DNA from: an uncultured Erythrobacter sp.
GTDB taxonomy: Bacteria > Pseudomonadota > Alphaproteobacteria > Sphingomonadales > Sphingomonadaceae
Assembly: GCA_947493165.1 (NCBI GenBank)
Contig: CANLPY010000002.1
Span: 124,001 to 188,000 of the forward strand
Length of the DNA: 64,000 bases
Direction: 5' to 3'
The translations under genes and the position numbers were made by a program. Below are positions 30,081 to 39,513 of this stretch, piece by piece. Position 1 is the first letter of the stretch. Every line of letters begins with the position of its first letter. The notes under the pieces were generated by a model. That model searched no databases and was not told the DNA's origin. It saw nothing but the letters and a program-made list of their open reading frames with translations.

Positions 30081-30758
30081 ATGATCCTCACAATCTCTAC
30101 CATTACCGACGAAGCCGCACTGGCGGCCATTGCTAGCCAATTGCAGGCGCTTTCGTGGGTGGATGGCCGCGAAACGGCGGGCGCGACTGCAAAAACGGTC
30201 AAAGATAACAGTCAGGCCGTTATGAACGATCAGGCAGGACAAGCGCTGCGCGAGACCATACTGCCGCACATCACGCAAAACCCTGTTCTGCTCTCCGCCG
30301 CACGGCCTCGGCGGTTCTCGCATTTTTTAGTGAGTAAGACAGAAAACGGCGGGAGATACGGCGCCCATATCGATAACGCTTTGATGGGCGCTGGCGAAGG
30401 GCGGATGCGAAGCGATCTGTCGTTCACGCTCTTTCTGTCGCCGCGCGAGAGCTATGAAGGCGGCGAATTGGTCATCCATAGCTCCGGCGGCACGCAGGAA
30501 ATTGCCGGAGAGCCGGGCCAATTGGTGCTCTATCCCTCCAGCAGCATTCACGAGGTTCGCCCTGTTACCTCGGGAGAGCGTCATGTCTGCGTTGGCTGGA
30601 TAGAAAGCCTGATTGCTGACGGCGCGAAGCGCGAGTTACTGTTCGATCTCGACAACACTCGCGCCACTTTGCGCGCAGCAGGCAATGTCGATCCCGCAGC
30701 TATGCTGACGCTTGATAAAAGTATCGCCAATCTAACCCGGATGTGGGCCCGCCCCTAG
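30081..30758 (+). CDS. PKHD-type Fe(II)/2OG hydroxylase (PiuC/YbiX family)
   Basis: RYGAHIDNALMG...MRSDLSFTLFLSPRESYEGGELVIHSSGGTQEIAGEPGQLVLYPSSSIHEVRPVTSGERHVCVGWIESLI. Confidence 0.9.
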   Translation: MILTISTITDEAALAAIASQLQALSWVDGRETAGATAKTVKDNSQAVMNDQAGQALRETILPHITQNPVLLSAARPRRFSHFLVSKTENGGRYGAHIDNALMGAGEGRMRSDLSFTLFLSPRESYEGGELVIHSSGGTQEIAGEPGQLVLYPSSSIHEVRPVTSGERHVCVGWIESLIADGAKRELLFDLDNTRATLRAAGNVDPAAMLTLDKSIANLTRMWARP

Positions 30759-30780
30759 CGGGCGAGCTTGCACATTATCG

Positions 30781-31839
30781 TCAATTCCAGCCTGCACGGT
30801 CGAAGATTCGCACCGCTTGCGGTTGGTTCTTGCCAATCTCAGCCGCATTCAGCGTATCGGGATTGAACACCCCTAGACTTTCAACAGCAGACGATGCTTG
30901 AACCTCGGCAACCGCTGGGTATTCGTTGTTCCCATTGGCGAAATATTTCTGGGCTTGCTCCTCGGTGAGATATTCGAGGAAACGGATCGCGTTTTCACGG
31001 TTTGGCGCATTCTTCAGCACCCCGCCTCCGCTGATATTAATATGTGTGCCGGTTGTGTTCTGATTGGGAAAAATCACTCCGATGGCATCGAGCAGTTCGG
31101 GGTTCTCTGCATCTTCTGCCGCATATCGCGCGAGGTAATAGGAATTGACGATCGAAATGCGGCATTCGCCAGAGGCAACAGCTTCGATTTGCGCCGTGTC
31201 ATTGCCCTGCGGATCGCGCGCAAAGTTCGCGACGACGCCGCGCGCCCAACTCGTCGCTGCCTCTTCGCCTTGATTGGCGATGATGCTGGAGAGCAGCGAG
31301 ATGTTGTAAATGTTGGATGACGAGCGCACGCAAATCGCCCCGCGTAGCTCCGGATCGGTCAGATCAGCGTAATCGCTCAGACCTTCGGGCTCGCCAGCGG
31401 CTTTGTTGTAAATAATGACGCGCGCTCTGGTTGATAGGCCGAACCACAGTCCATCAGGATGCCGCAAATATTCAGGCAGCCGCGCATTGAGCAGATCGGA
31501 ATCGACCGGTGACAACATGCCCGCTTCTTCCGCGCGCCACAGCCTGCCAGCGTCTACCGTCACCAACAAGTCAGCGGGTGAAAACTCACCCTCACTCTGG
31601 ACTCGCTCAATCAAGGCATCTGCGCCGGCTTCGATGCGATTGACCTGAATGCCAGTTTCACGCGTGAAATTTTCGTAAAGCGCCAAGTCAGTGTCGTAAT
31701 GGCGCGAGGAATAAAGGTTTACCTCGCCGGTGATTTCAACGTCTTCAATCGCTTGGTCATTTTCAGAAGTGGGGGCACAAGCTGCCAACGCGCCAGCGAC
31801 AGCCGCGATAAGCGCGCCGCGCGCAAAATTCATAGTCAT
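30781..31839 (-). CDS. Fe(3+) ABC transporter substrate-binding protein (FbpA/FutA-type)
   Basis: Signal/lipobox LAACAPTSEN; EVNLYSSRHYDTDLALYENFTRETGIQVNRIEA; NSYYLARY. Confidence 0.88.
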   Translation of the reverse strand: MTMNFARGALIAAVAGALAACAPTSENDQAIEDVEITGEVNLYSSRHYDTDLALYENFTRETGIQVNRIEAGADALIERVQSEGEFSPADLLVTVDAGRLWRAEEAGMLSPVDSDLLNARLPEYLRHPDGLWFGLSTRARVIIYNKAAGEPEGLSDYADLTDPELRGAICVRSSSNIYNISLLSSIIANQGEEAATSWARGVVANFARDPQGNDTAQIEAVASGECRISIVNSYYLARYAAEDAENPELLDAIGVIFPNQNTTGTHINISGGGVLKNAPNRENAIRFLEYLTEEQAQKYFANGNNEYPAVAEVQASSAVESLGVFNPDTLNAAEIGKNQPQAVRIFDRAGWN

Positions 31840-31861
31840 TCGTATTTCCTTGAAATATCTT

Positions 31862-31880
31862 ATTGCGAATGATTAGCAAT
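31862..31880. promoter_or_regulatory. Candidate Fur-type operator upstream of the iron-binding protein gene
   Basis: ATTGCGAAT-G-ATTAGCAAT, 19-bp inverted repeat with one mismatched pair. Confidence 0.5.
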
Positions 31881-31949
31881 ATAGGCTGATTACGCAAGCG
31901 CCATCTCGTGGAACTCCAAAAGGCCAACCTTATCAGCCTATTCTCTGAT

Positions 31950-32996
31950 CTAGTCTGCTGCAGGGGCTGCGGGAAAGGCGAGAATGCTCGATCGTTTTGG
32001 CTGCACGGCGATTCGCGAGCCAATTGTCAGGCCAGCAGCATCCTCGCTTTCGACCGTCAGCTGCGCACCGCTATCGCTTACAAGAACCATCTGCTGAGCC
32101 GCGCCGGTGCGACGAATATCCCGCACCACCAGCCCGCCGGCCTTAAGCTCTTCCAAGTCGAACCCATCAGCACGCAAAAGCAATTCCAAATGCACGCTGT
32201 CCGGCGGATCGCCAGCAAGCGCCTCCAGCGGCCAAAGGCCGAAATCGCTTTGCAATCCGCCTTCAACCCGCTTAGCGGCAATCACTTGAGCGCCGCCAAA
32301 TATCGCCCCAACAGAGGCGCTGCTAGGCGTATCATACAGTTCATGTGGCGTGCCAAATTGCGCAATCTTGCCGCGATCCATCACTGCGATCCGATCACCA
32401 ATGTCCAGCGCTTCTTCTGGGTCATGCGTGACCATAATCACCGTCGCCCCGCGATCGCGTAGCAATACGCGGCATTCGCGCCGCAAATTCTTGCGCATTA
32501 CTATATCTACGCTGGCAAAGGGTTCATCCATCAACAGCACCTGCGGCTCAGGTGCCATAGCCCGCGCCAAGGCCGCGCGCTGTTGCTGCCCGCCAGAAAG
32601 CTCATGCGGATAGCGCCCGCCCATCCCGGCAAGGCCTACCCGGTCCAGCCATTCGTTCACTTCCGCATCGCGGATTGCGCTTTTAGCCAATCCAAACGCC
32701 ACATTTTGCGCAATTGTCATATGCGGAAACAGCGCGCCATCCTGAAACACCAGCCCCACCGGGCGCTTCTCAGGTGGCGGAAAATGCCTGTTATCGGCCA
32801 GCAATTCGCCATTCAAATGCACGCTTCCGTGCTGAACCGGCAAAAGACCAGCGATAAGATTTAGCAAAGTTGACTTGCCACAGCCCGACGATCCAAGCAG
32901 ACAGGTGATCTCTCCTTGGGGCGCTGTGAAGCTTATGTCATACAACGCCCTGTTAGCACCGTAAGCATGGGCGATATGGCGAAATTCGAGGCTCAA
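31950..32996 (-). CDS. Iron ABC transporter ATP-binding protein (FbpC-type)
   Basis: CLLGSSGCGKSTLLNLIAGL, LSGGQQQRAALARAMAPEPQVLLMDEPFASVD; TTG start. Confidence 0.9.
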   Translation of the reverse strand: MSLEFRHIAHAYGANRALYDISFTAPQGEITCLLGSSGCGKSTLLNLIAGLLPVQHGSVHLNGELLADNRHFPPPEKRPVGLVFQDGALFPHMTIAQNVAFGLAKSAIRDAEVNEWLDRVGLAGMGGRYPHELSGGQQQRAALARAMAPEPQVLLMDEPFASVDIVMRKNLRRECRVLLRDRGATVIMVTHDPEEALDIGDRIAVMDRGKIAQFGTPHELYDTPSSASVGAIFGGAQVIAAKRVEGGLQSDFGLWPLEALAGDPPDSVHLELLLRADGFDLEELKAGGLVVRDIRRTGAAQQMVLVSDSGAQLTVESEDAAGLTIGSRIAVQPKRSSILAFPAAPAAD

Positions 32997-33016
32997 ATCT
33001 CAGTCCCGGACCAGTT

Positions 33017-34705
33017 GTGGTGAGCCGCCTTAGGCTCAATGCTTTGCCGCGCGCAACCGGCAATGGCGATAGCGCATCGCCCTTTTCTGCTGTGAGGGCT
33101 CTCGAGTTTTGGACCATTGGCGCGTGGTTGATCGCTGCGCTGGCCGCCATTCCGATCATCACAATCGTGATCTCGGCGCCAGCGGGCGGGTTTGACGCGC
33201 TCGCCGACATGGCCACCAGCATTCTGCCAAAATACCTCGTCAACACCAGCGCGCTGATGGTGACGACGGGGTTGCTAACCGCGCTCATCGGCATTGGCAC
33301 AGCATGGCTCGTTAGCGCTGCCCGCTTTCCCGGCCGCCGCGTGCTGGCCTGGGCATTAGTGCTACCTTTGGCTGTGCCTGCTTACATTGCCGCTTATATC
33401 TATGCCGATCTGCTAAGCGTTACCGGCCCGGTTCAGGAAACCCTGCGCGCGATGACTGGCTGGCAAATTGGCGCGTATGACTTTCCGCAAATTCGATCTC
33501 TTCCTGGCGCTGCATTCATCCTTGCCATCGTTCTATATCCCTATGTGTACCTGCTCGCGCGCGGAGCTTTTGCCGCGCAAAGCCTTGGGCAATTCCGGGC
33601 AGCGCGCAGCCTTGGCGCGGCTCCTACGCGCGCGTTTACCCAAATAGCCCTGCCCGCTGCGCGCCCAGCGATTGCGGGCGGACTGGCGCTGGTTTTGATG
33701 GAAACCCTTGCTGATTTCGGGGTCGCGGAATATTTTGCCATCCCTACGTTCAGCACCGGTATTTTCCGCAGCTGGCTGGCGATGGGTGACAAGCAATTGG
33801 CGCTGAAACTGGCGGGCTTTATGCTGTTGTTCGTGATCGCGCTGGTCGCATTGGAAGCCAGCAGCCGCCGCGGCCGGACCGACACAAAGGATGCAGCCAC
33901 AGCCGATGAAGCGTTGATCGATCTAACGCCCGTCCAGCGATGGCTCGCGGCATTTGCTTGTGCGCTACCAGTGCTCATTGGCTTTGGTATTCCGGCGCTG
34001 CACCTTGTGTTTCTCGCGTTAGATGTTGGCGACCAAATTGGGGCGAGCAATTTGTGGGATTACACGCGGAACAGCCTGTTCTTAGGGCTTTCAGCGGCGA
34101 TCGTCTGCGTCATCGCAGCCTTGCTCCTGACCTTCGCGCAGCGCCGCTCTGCCAGCCGCGCGACGAGCGCCGCAATCCGCGTCGCAACCCTTGGCTATGC
34201 GCTGCCCGGCGCGCTGCTTGCGGTGGGATTGCTCGCACCGCTGGGCGCTTTTGACCAAGCGATAACGCGCTTTTCAAGAGACACTTTCGGCGGCACCCAC
34301 GGCCTGTTGCTGACCGGTACGGCTGCGATCCTGATCTATGCTCTGTCGGTACGGTTTCTCACCGTGGCATTCAATTCAGTGAGCGCAGGGTTTGCCAAAG
34401 TGCCGCCATCGCTTGATGCTGCTGCCCGCTCGCTCGGAGCATTTCCGGGCAAAGTCGTTTGGCGCATTCACTTGCCGCTTCTAGCCCCCAGCATCGCCGC
34501 CGCCGCCGCACTGGTGTTTATTGATACTCTGCGTGAATTGCCCGCGACGCTGATCTTGCGCCCGTTCAACCTCGAAACACTGGCGACCCGCGTCTATCGC
34601 TTGGCAAGTGATGAAAAGCTAGCCGAAGCCTCCACCGCCAGTCTGATCATCCTTGCTGCTGGCCTGATCCCGGTCTTGATGCTGAACCGAGCAGCGAAAC
34701 GCTAA
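33017..34705 (+). CDS. Iron ABC transporter permease (FbpB-type, two fused permease domains)
   Basis: EAA-loop-like FRAARSLGAAPTRAFTQIALPAARPAIAGG and LDAAARSLGAFPGKVVWRIHLPLLAPSIAAA; GTG start. Confidence 0.9.
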   Translation: MVSRLRLNALPRATGNGDSASPFSAVRALEFWTIGAWLIAALAAIPIITIVISAPAGGFDALADMATSILPKYLVNTSALMVTTGLLTALIGIGTAWLVSAARFPGRRVLAWALVLPLAVPAYIAAYIYADLLSVTGPVQETLRAMTGWQIGAYDFPQIRSLPGAAFILAIVLYPYVYLLARGAFAAQSLGQFRAARSLGAAPTRAFTQIALPAARPAIAGGLALVLMETLADFGVAEYFAIPTFSTGIFRSWLAMGDKQLALKLAGFMLLFVIALVALEASSRRGRTDTKDAATADEALIDLTPVQRWLAAFACALPVLIGFGIPALHLVFLALDVGDQIGASNLWDYTRNSLFLGLSAAIVCVIAALLLTFAQRRSASRATSAAIRVATLGYALPGALLAVGLLAPLGAFDQAITRFSRDTFGGTHGLLLTGTAAILIYALSVRFLTVAFNSVSAGFAKVPPSLDAAARSLGAFPGKVVWRIHLPLLAPSIAAAAALVFIDTLRELPATLILRPFNLETLATRVYRLASDEKLAEASTASLIILAAGLIPVLMLNRAAKR

Positions 34706-34775
34706 AGTCTTAACTGTCAGGCAAAATTGTCACTTTTGCTTGTTCAACCTTCCTCGACCGTTCAATAGGTAGCCA

Positions 34776-35777
34776 ATGGCACGCTTTCCTTTCTCCGCCA
34801 TCGTCGGCCAAGACGAGATGAAGCAAGCCCTTCTGATTGCGGCGATTGAGCCTGCAATTGGTGGGGTAATGGTGTTCGGCGACCGGGGCACTGGCAAATC
34901 AACCGCTGCGCGCGCACTTGCTGGGCTTTTGCCGCCGATCCCAGCGGTTGAGGATTGCCGCTACGGCTGCACAGGAGAGCAGCGAGGCACTTGCCCAGAC
35001 CCTTGCACATCGGGCCGAGTGCGCAAGCGTGCCGTACCATTCGTCGATCTGCCACTGGGCGCGACCGAGGATCGGGTGATCGGCGCGCTTGATTTGGAAA
35101 AAGCTCTGCGCGCTGGCGAGAAGAGTTTTGAGCCGGGATTGCTGGCAAAGGCGCACCGCGGGTTCCTCTACATCGACGAGATTAACCTGCTCGAAGATCA
35201 TCTGGTCGACTTGCTGTTGGATGTGGCCGCATCGGGAGAAAATGTGGTCGAGCGCGAGGGGCTATCGGTCCGCCACCGCGCGAAATTCGTACTGATCGGC
35301 AGCGGCAACCCAGAGGAAGGCGAGCTTCGCCCGCAATTGCTCGACCGGTTTGGTTTATCAGTTGAAGTCAGCACTCCAACCGAAATTGATCAGCGAGTTG
35401 AAATCATGCGGCGCTGCGGAGAGCAGGAACGCGATGCGCACGCTTTTGCTGAAAGCTGGGCGGGTGAAGAAGATAAAATCCTGCGCAAAGTGGCTCGCGG
35501 GAAGAGCAAGCTCGCGAAAATGGAAACCCCCGACGCGATTATGCAAGACGCCGCAGAACTGTGCATGGCAGTGGGCGCAGATGGCCTGCGCGGTGAGTTG
35601 ACGCTGATGCGGGCAGCACGGGCAGAGGCTGCGCTTGCGGGCGCAAAAGCTGTGCAGCGCAAGCATTTGATCGCAGTCGCGCCGTCGGCATTGCGGCATA
35701 GATTGCGCCGCGATGTGCTGGATGAAACAGGCTCAACCGTGCGCATTGCCCGCGCGATTGACGAATTGTTCGGATGA
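34776..35777 (+). CDS. bchI: Magnesium chelatase ATPase subunit I
   Basis: PFSAIVGQDEMKQALLIAAIEPAIGGVMVFGDRGTGKSTAARALAGLLPPI; YIDEINLLEDHLVDLLLDVAASGENVVEREG. Confidence 0.97.
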   Translation: MARFPFSAIVGQDEMKQALLIAAIEPAIGGVMVFGDRGTGKSTAARALAGLLPPIPAVEDCRYGCTGEQRGTCPDPCTSGRVRKRAVPFVDLPLGATEDRVIGALDLEKALRAGEKSFEPGLLAKAHRGFLYIDEINLLEDHLVDLLLDVAASGENVVEREGLSVRHRAKFVLIGSGNPEEGELRPQLLDRFGLSVEVSTPTEIDQRVEIMRRCGEQERDAHAFAESWAGEEDKILRKVARGKSKLAKMETPDAIMQDAAELCMAVGADGLRGELTLMRAARAEAALAGAKAVQRKHLIAVAPSALRHRLRRDVLDETGSTVRIARAIDELFG

Positions 35778-37510
35778 ACGCGGCTGCAACGGCAAGTGAT
35801 CCGCTCGCCGATGCGCTGCTAGCGGCCCGGCTGTTTCTGATTTCTCCGAAAACTCTGGGCGGAATGCAATTGCGCGGCGGTGGGCCGATGCGCGATGCTT
35901 TGCTCAATGCTATCCGGGATGCTGGCACGCGGCTGCGCCGACTGCCCGCTCATGTCGATGATGAGCGGCTGCTTGGCGGAGTGGACATAGCCGCGAGCCT
36001 CGCAAGCGGCCGCGCGGTGCATCAGCGCGGCATTCTGTCCGAAGCGGCAGAGGCTGGCGCGACCTTGCTGCTACCTATGGCAGAGCGGATGAGGGATGCG
36101 CTCGCCGGGCGGTTGGTCCAAGCGTTCGAGACTGATGCGAGCGCTGCGCCGCATGGTTGGATTCTTCTCGACGATGGAATCGAAGCCGAGGAAAGGCCTC
36201 CCCGCACAATGCTGGAGCGGACGGCCTTCCATTGTGATCTTTCGCAGTCCGAATGGCGAGACAGCGTGGAGCTACCCAAGGCAGCCAAGTCCACCACGCC
36301 GGCCGATGTTGCTGCGCCTGATGCAGCTTCGCTCACCGCGCTCGCAAACACTGCCGCTGCGCTTGGCGTGGACGGCCTCCGGCCACTGATATTCGTGCAA
36401 GAGGTAGCCCGGGCCAATGCGGCCCTTGAGGGCCGGAAGACCATCGCAGAGAGGGATTTGACCGTCGCCGTGCGGCTCGTTCTAGCGCCGCGCGCCACCC
36501 AATTCCCTCAGACCGAAGATGAGAGTGCCGAGCCGCCCGAACAAAGCAATGATCCAGCGCCAGACAATGACACGCAGGAGAATACCGATCCGGGTGATCG
36601 CGCGCTGGAGGACATATTGGTCGAAGCCGCTGAAGCTGCCATTCCCGCTGACCTGCTCGCGCAGCTCTCAAGCGATAAGGCGAAACGTGCGGCACAAAGC
36701 AGCGGTACTGGGCAAAAGCGCAAATCCGCCCTGCGCGGCAAACCGCTGGGTACGCGGCCCGGCCTGCCGCGTGGCGGCGCGCGCCTTGCGTTGATCGACA
36801 GTCTGCGGGCGGCTGTTCCTTGGCAACCTTTGCGCCGCCGAGAATTGGGTAGGGAAATAGATGAAGCTGGCGCAAACGAGCAGATCATCATGCGCAGGGA
36901 AGACTTGCGGGTAAAGCGCTTTGAAGAACGCGCAGGCCGGGTCACGATTTTTTGCGTCGATGCCTCTGGCTCTGCCGCAGCTGCGCGTCTGGCCGAGGCA
37001 AAGGGCGCCGTCGAACTCATGCTGGCGCAGGTATATGTTACACGCAGCGAAGTGGCTCTGATCGCCTTTCGCGGAGAGGGTGCGGAGTTGTTGTTGCCCC
37101 CCACCCGATCACTCACCCGAGCACGGCGCGCCTTGTCGGAACTGCCCGGTGGCGGCGGTACACCGCTGGCAAACGGGCTGACGATGGCCCGCGATCTGGC
37201 CGACATGATCGCTGCGCGCGGACGCACGCCAAGCCTTGTTGTCCTCACCGATGGTCGCGGCAATATCGCTGCTGATGGCTCACCCGGTCGCAAGCAGGCC
37301 GGTGCAGATGCCGATGCCGCCGCCAAAGCAATCCTACACAGCGGGTACGAGGCGTTGGTGATCGACATCGCCGCCCGGCCCGGGCCCCACGCGCCAGATC
37401 TCGCCGCATCAATGGGCGCACGCTTCCTCGCCCTGCCAATGGCGGATGCGAAAATGCTGCACGCGGCCGTTGCCGCTGCGACCGCTTCAGCCAACAAAGC
37501 CGCCGCATGA
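35774..37510 (+). CDS. bchD: Magnesium chelatase subunit D
   Basis: VWA domain VTIFCVDASGSAAAARLAEAKGAVELMLAQVYVTRSEVALIAFRG; ATGA overlap with bchI. Confidence 0.95.
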   Translation: MNAAATASDPLADALLAARLFLISPKTLGGMQLRGGGPMRDALLNAIRDAGTRLRRLPAHVDDERLLGGVDIAASLASGRAVHQRGILSEAAEAGATLLLPMAERMRDALAGRLVQAFETDASAAPHGWILLDDGIEAEERPPRTMLERTAFHCDLSQSEWRDSVELPKAAKSTTPADVAAPDAASLTALANTAAALGVDGLRPLIFVQEVARANAALEGRKTIAERDLTVAVRLVLAPRATQFPQTEDESAEPPEQSNDPAPDNDTQENTDPGDRALEDILVEAAEAAIPADLLAQLSSDKAKRAAQSSGTGQKRKSALRGKPLGTRPGLPRGGARLALIDSLRAAVPWQPLRRRELGREIDEAGANEQIIMRREDLRVKRFEERAGRVTIFCVDASGSAAAARLAEAKGAVELMLAQVYVTRSEVALIAFRGEGAELLLPPTRSLTRARRALSELPGGGGTPLANGLTMARDLADMIAARGRTPSLVVLTDGRGNIAADGSPGRKQAGADADAAAKAILHSGYEALVIDIAARPGPHAPDLAASMGARFLALPMADAKMLHAAVAAATASANKAAA

Positions 37511-38391
37511 GCCGCGCGCTCGATTGGCAGCGCGATGGACTAATCTGGCCGCATCGCGCTAGCAGCACATTCGTGCGAGCAGGCGGTGCGCGCTGGCATG
37601 CACAGCAGATGGGGAGCGGCCCAGTGATCCTGCTGCTCCATGGCACGGGCGCATCGTGCCATTCTTGGCGCGACGTCATGCCGTCACTGGCTGAAAACTT
37701 CACCGTGATCGCACCGGACCTGCCGCGCCACGCCTTTACCAGCGGACACGGTCCAGAGACGATGGCGCTGCCCAGCATGGCCCGCGCACTCGGGCAATTG
37801 CTGGATGAGTTAAACGTTCAGCCTGATATGATTGTCGGGCATTCAGCCGGTGCCGCCTTGGCATTGCAAATCGCGCTCGACCGAAAGCTCGATATTCCCC
37901 TGATCGGCCTAAACGCGGCGCTGCGTCCCTTCCCCGGCTTGGCTGCGCAGCTCTTTCCAGCTTTTGCCAAAATGCTATTCGTCAATCCGCTGGTCCCGCG
38001 CTTGTTTTCTAAGAGCGTATCGCGGCGCGAGGATGCGGAGAAATTCCTCAGGCGCGCCACAAATTCGCGGATCGATGAGGCGGGTATGGCGTGTTATGCC
38101 GCGCTACTTGCTAACAGTCGCCACACGAAAGGCGCGCTGGCGATGATGGCAAACTGGGATTTGCCCGCGCTACAATCGCGCTTGCCATCCATCAAAAATC
38201 CTGTGCTGCTGGTCCATTCGGTACGCGATAAGGCCGTGCCCATCAGCGCCGCACGCGAAGCGGCTCAACTGCTTCCCAATGCTCGGCTCGAAGAGCTGCC
38301 GCAGCTTGGCCATCTTGCGCATGAAGAAGACCCCGAGAATGCCGCGCGCTTGATCGCCGCATTCGCCGATCTTCATGGTATAGGCTGCTAA
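37507..38391 (+). CDS. bchO: Alpha/beta hydrolase BchO (putative magnesium chelatase accessory protein)
   Basis: LLLHGTGASCHSWRDVMPSLA...VIAPDLPRHAFT, GHSAGAALALQIAL; ATGA overlap with bchD. Confidence 0.92.
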   Translation: MSRALDWQRDGLIWPHRASSTFVRAGGARWHAQQMGSGPVILLLHGTGASCHSWRDVMPSLAENFTVIAPDLPRHAFTSGHGPETMALPSMARALGQLLDELNVQPDMIVGHSAGAALALQIALDRKLDIPLIGLNAALRPFPGLAAQLFPAFAKMLFVNPLVPRLFSKSVSRREDAEKFLRRATNSRIDEAGMACYAALLANSRHTKGALAMMANWDLPALQSRLPSIKNPVLLVHSVRDKAVPISAAREAAQLLPNARLEELPQLGHLAHEEDPENAARLIAAFADLHGIGC

Positions 38392-38410
38392 GCGAACACG
38401 GGAGACAGCG

Positions 38411-38584
38411 ATGGAAGGGCACAATTGGGGCTGGATCGAAATTGCGATGTTTTACGGGATCGCGCTAGGCTTTGCCGGGTGGCAATATTGGTCGGTCAGC
38501 AAATCGCTGGAGGAAGACCGCGCCAATCGCCGAGCGAAGGAGGCTAAGGAAGCTGCGAACGACCCCGTAGAAGACGCTGACTAG
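38411..38584 (+). CDS. 57-aa single-TM hypothetical protein (MEGHNWGWIEIAMFYGIALGFAGWQYWSVSKSLEEDRANRRAKEAKEAANDPVEDAD)
   Basis: Read directly; downstream of bchO; one TM helix then charged helix. Confidence 0.55.
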   Translation: MEGHNWGWIEIAMFYGIALGFAGWQYWSVSKSLEEDRANRRAKEAKEAANDPVEDAD

Positions 38585-39513
38585 AACTTTCGACGCGGCA
38601 TCCGAAACGGCAGCATGAACTGCACCACTGGCGAGGCGTAGCGGCGCAAGTCCAAGCTCTCCTGCACCGCAATTACTGGCTCTCCATAAATCCTCGAAGA
38701 CACAGTAGAGCGAGCGTAAAACGGCGTATCTTCCCACGTTTTTACGACTTTCGCATCGCCGTGATCGGCACGGGTTCTGCGCTGAACCTGCCACTTTGAA
38801 TTGGGCAAGCCCGCTACCATTGGCAGCTCTGCCTGTTCTGGAACACCGGCTTGATCAAAGCGGATCGCGCTAGCAAAACGCGAACCATCGGCCCGCTCTC
38901 CCTCGTAAGACACAACCGCCCCATCGGACAGATGCGCGCGAGACCAATGCCAAGACCGAAACCCCTCTTCGAGCGACTCGCTGCCGCGATTGTGATCGAT
39001 ATAGCCGCTACCGCTCCACGACAGATCGGGATCAGCCATTTCAACGACGACCCGCGCTCGCGGCGCAAGGCAATGCCAAATGTGCTTTTCTTCAGGGTCC
39101 AATGCGAAGCCAACTGGATTCAGCATCTCCGGCACAATCCGCACCCGCCCGCGAACTGGCCTACGCCATGGCACGCCTAGCCGCTTGTCACGCTCGATAA
39201 TGTCAATCTCGAGCGCATCTCCTGTCCAGCGCATCGAACTTGGTCCGATGTTCAATTCCTTGGCATTGCGAGAGACATCTTCGGCCGGGCGTTCTGTCAT
39301 CGCCCAACGCGATTGCGGACCATAAAGCGCAACGTTGAGCGATGAATGGTCCTCTGGATGGCCGCGCCCGCTGGCCTTGTAATAGGGTGAAAAAACGCTG
39401 CCGATAAAGGCAATGATTGTCAGGCCGTACTTCCCGTCGTCGCTGATCGCGTCGATGTACCACCAAGTATAGCACCCCGGTGGAACCGCCGCATCGAAGC
39501 GAGGTCCGAGCAC
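38581..39513 (-). CDS. crtC: Carotenoid 1,2-hydratase (hydroxyneurosporene synthase)
   Basis: GPRFDAAVPPGCYTWWYIDAISDDGKYGLTIIAFIGSVFSPYY; MRWTGDALEIDI; GTG start inferred inside crtD (39513). Confidence 0.88.
   Translation of the reverse strand: MLGPRFDAAVPPGCYTWWYIDAISDDGKYGLTIIAFIGSVFSPYYKASGRGHPEDHSSLNVALYGPQSRWAMTERPAEDVSRNAKELNIGPSSMRWTGDALEIDIIERDKRLGVPWRRPVRGRVRIVPEMLNPVGFALDPEEKHIWHCLAPRARVVVEMADPDLSWSGSGYIDHNRGSESLEEGFRSWHWSRAHLSDGAVVSYEGERADGSRFASAIRFDQAGVPEQAELPMVAGLPNSKWQVQRRTRADHGDAKVVKTWEDTPFYARSTVSSRIYGEPVIAVQESLDLRRYASPVVQFMLPFRMPRRKF

Noticed and set aside
36508-37497. 329-aa minus-strand ORF inside bchD
   Set aside because: Low-complexity Ala/Ser/Arg-rich antisense translation of bchD; not protein-like.
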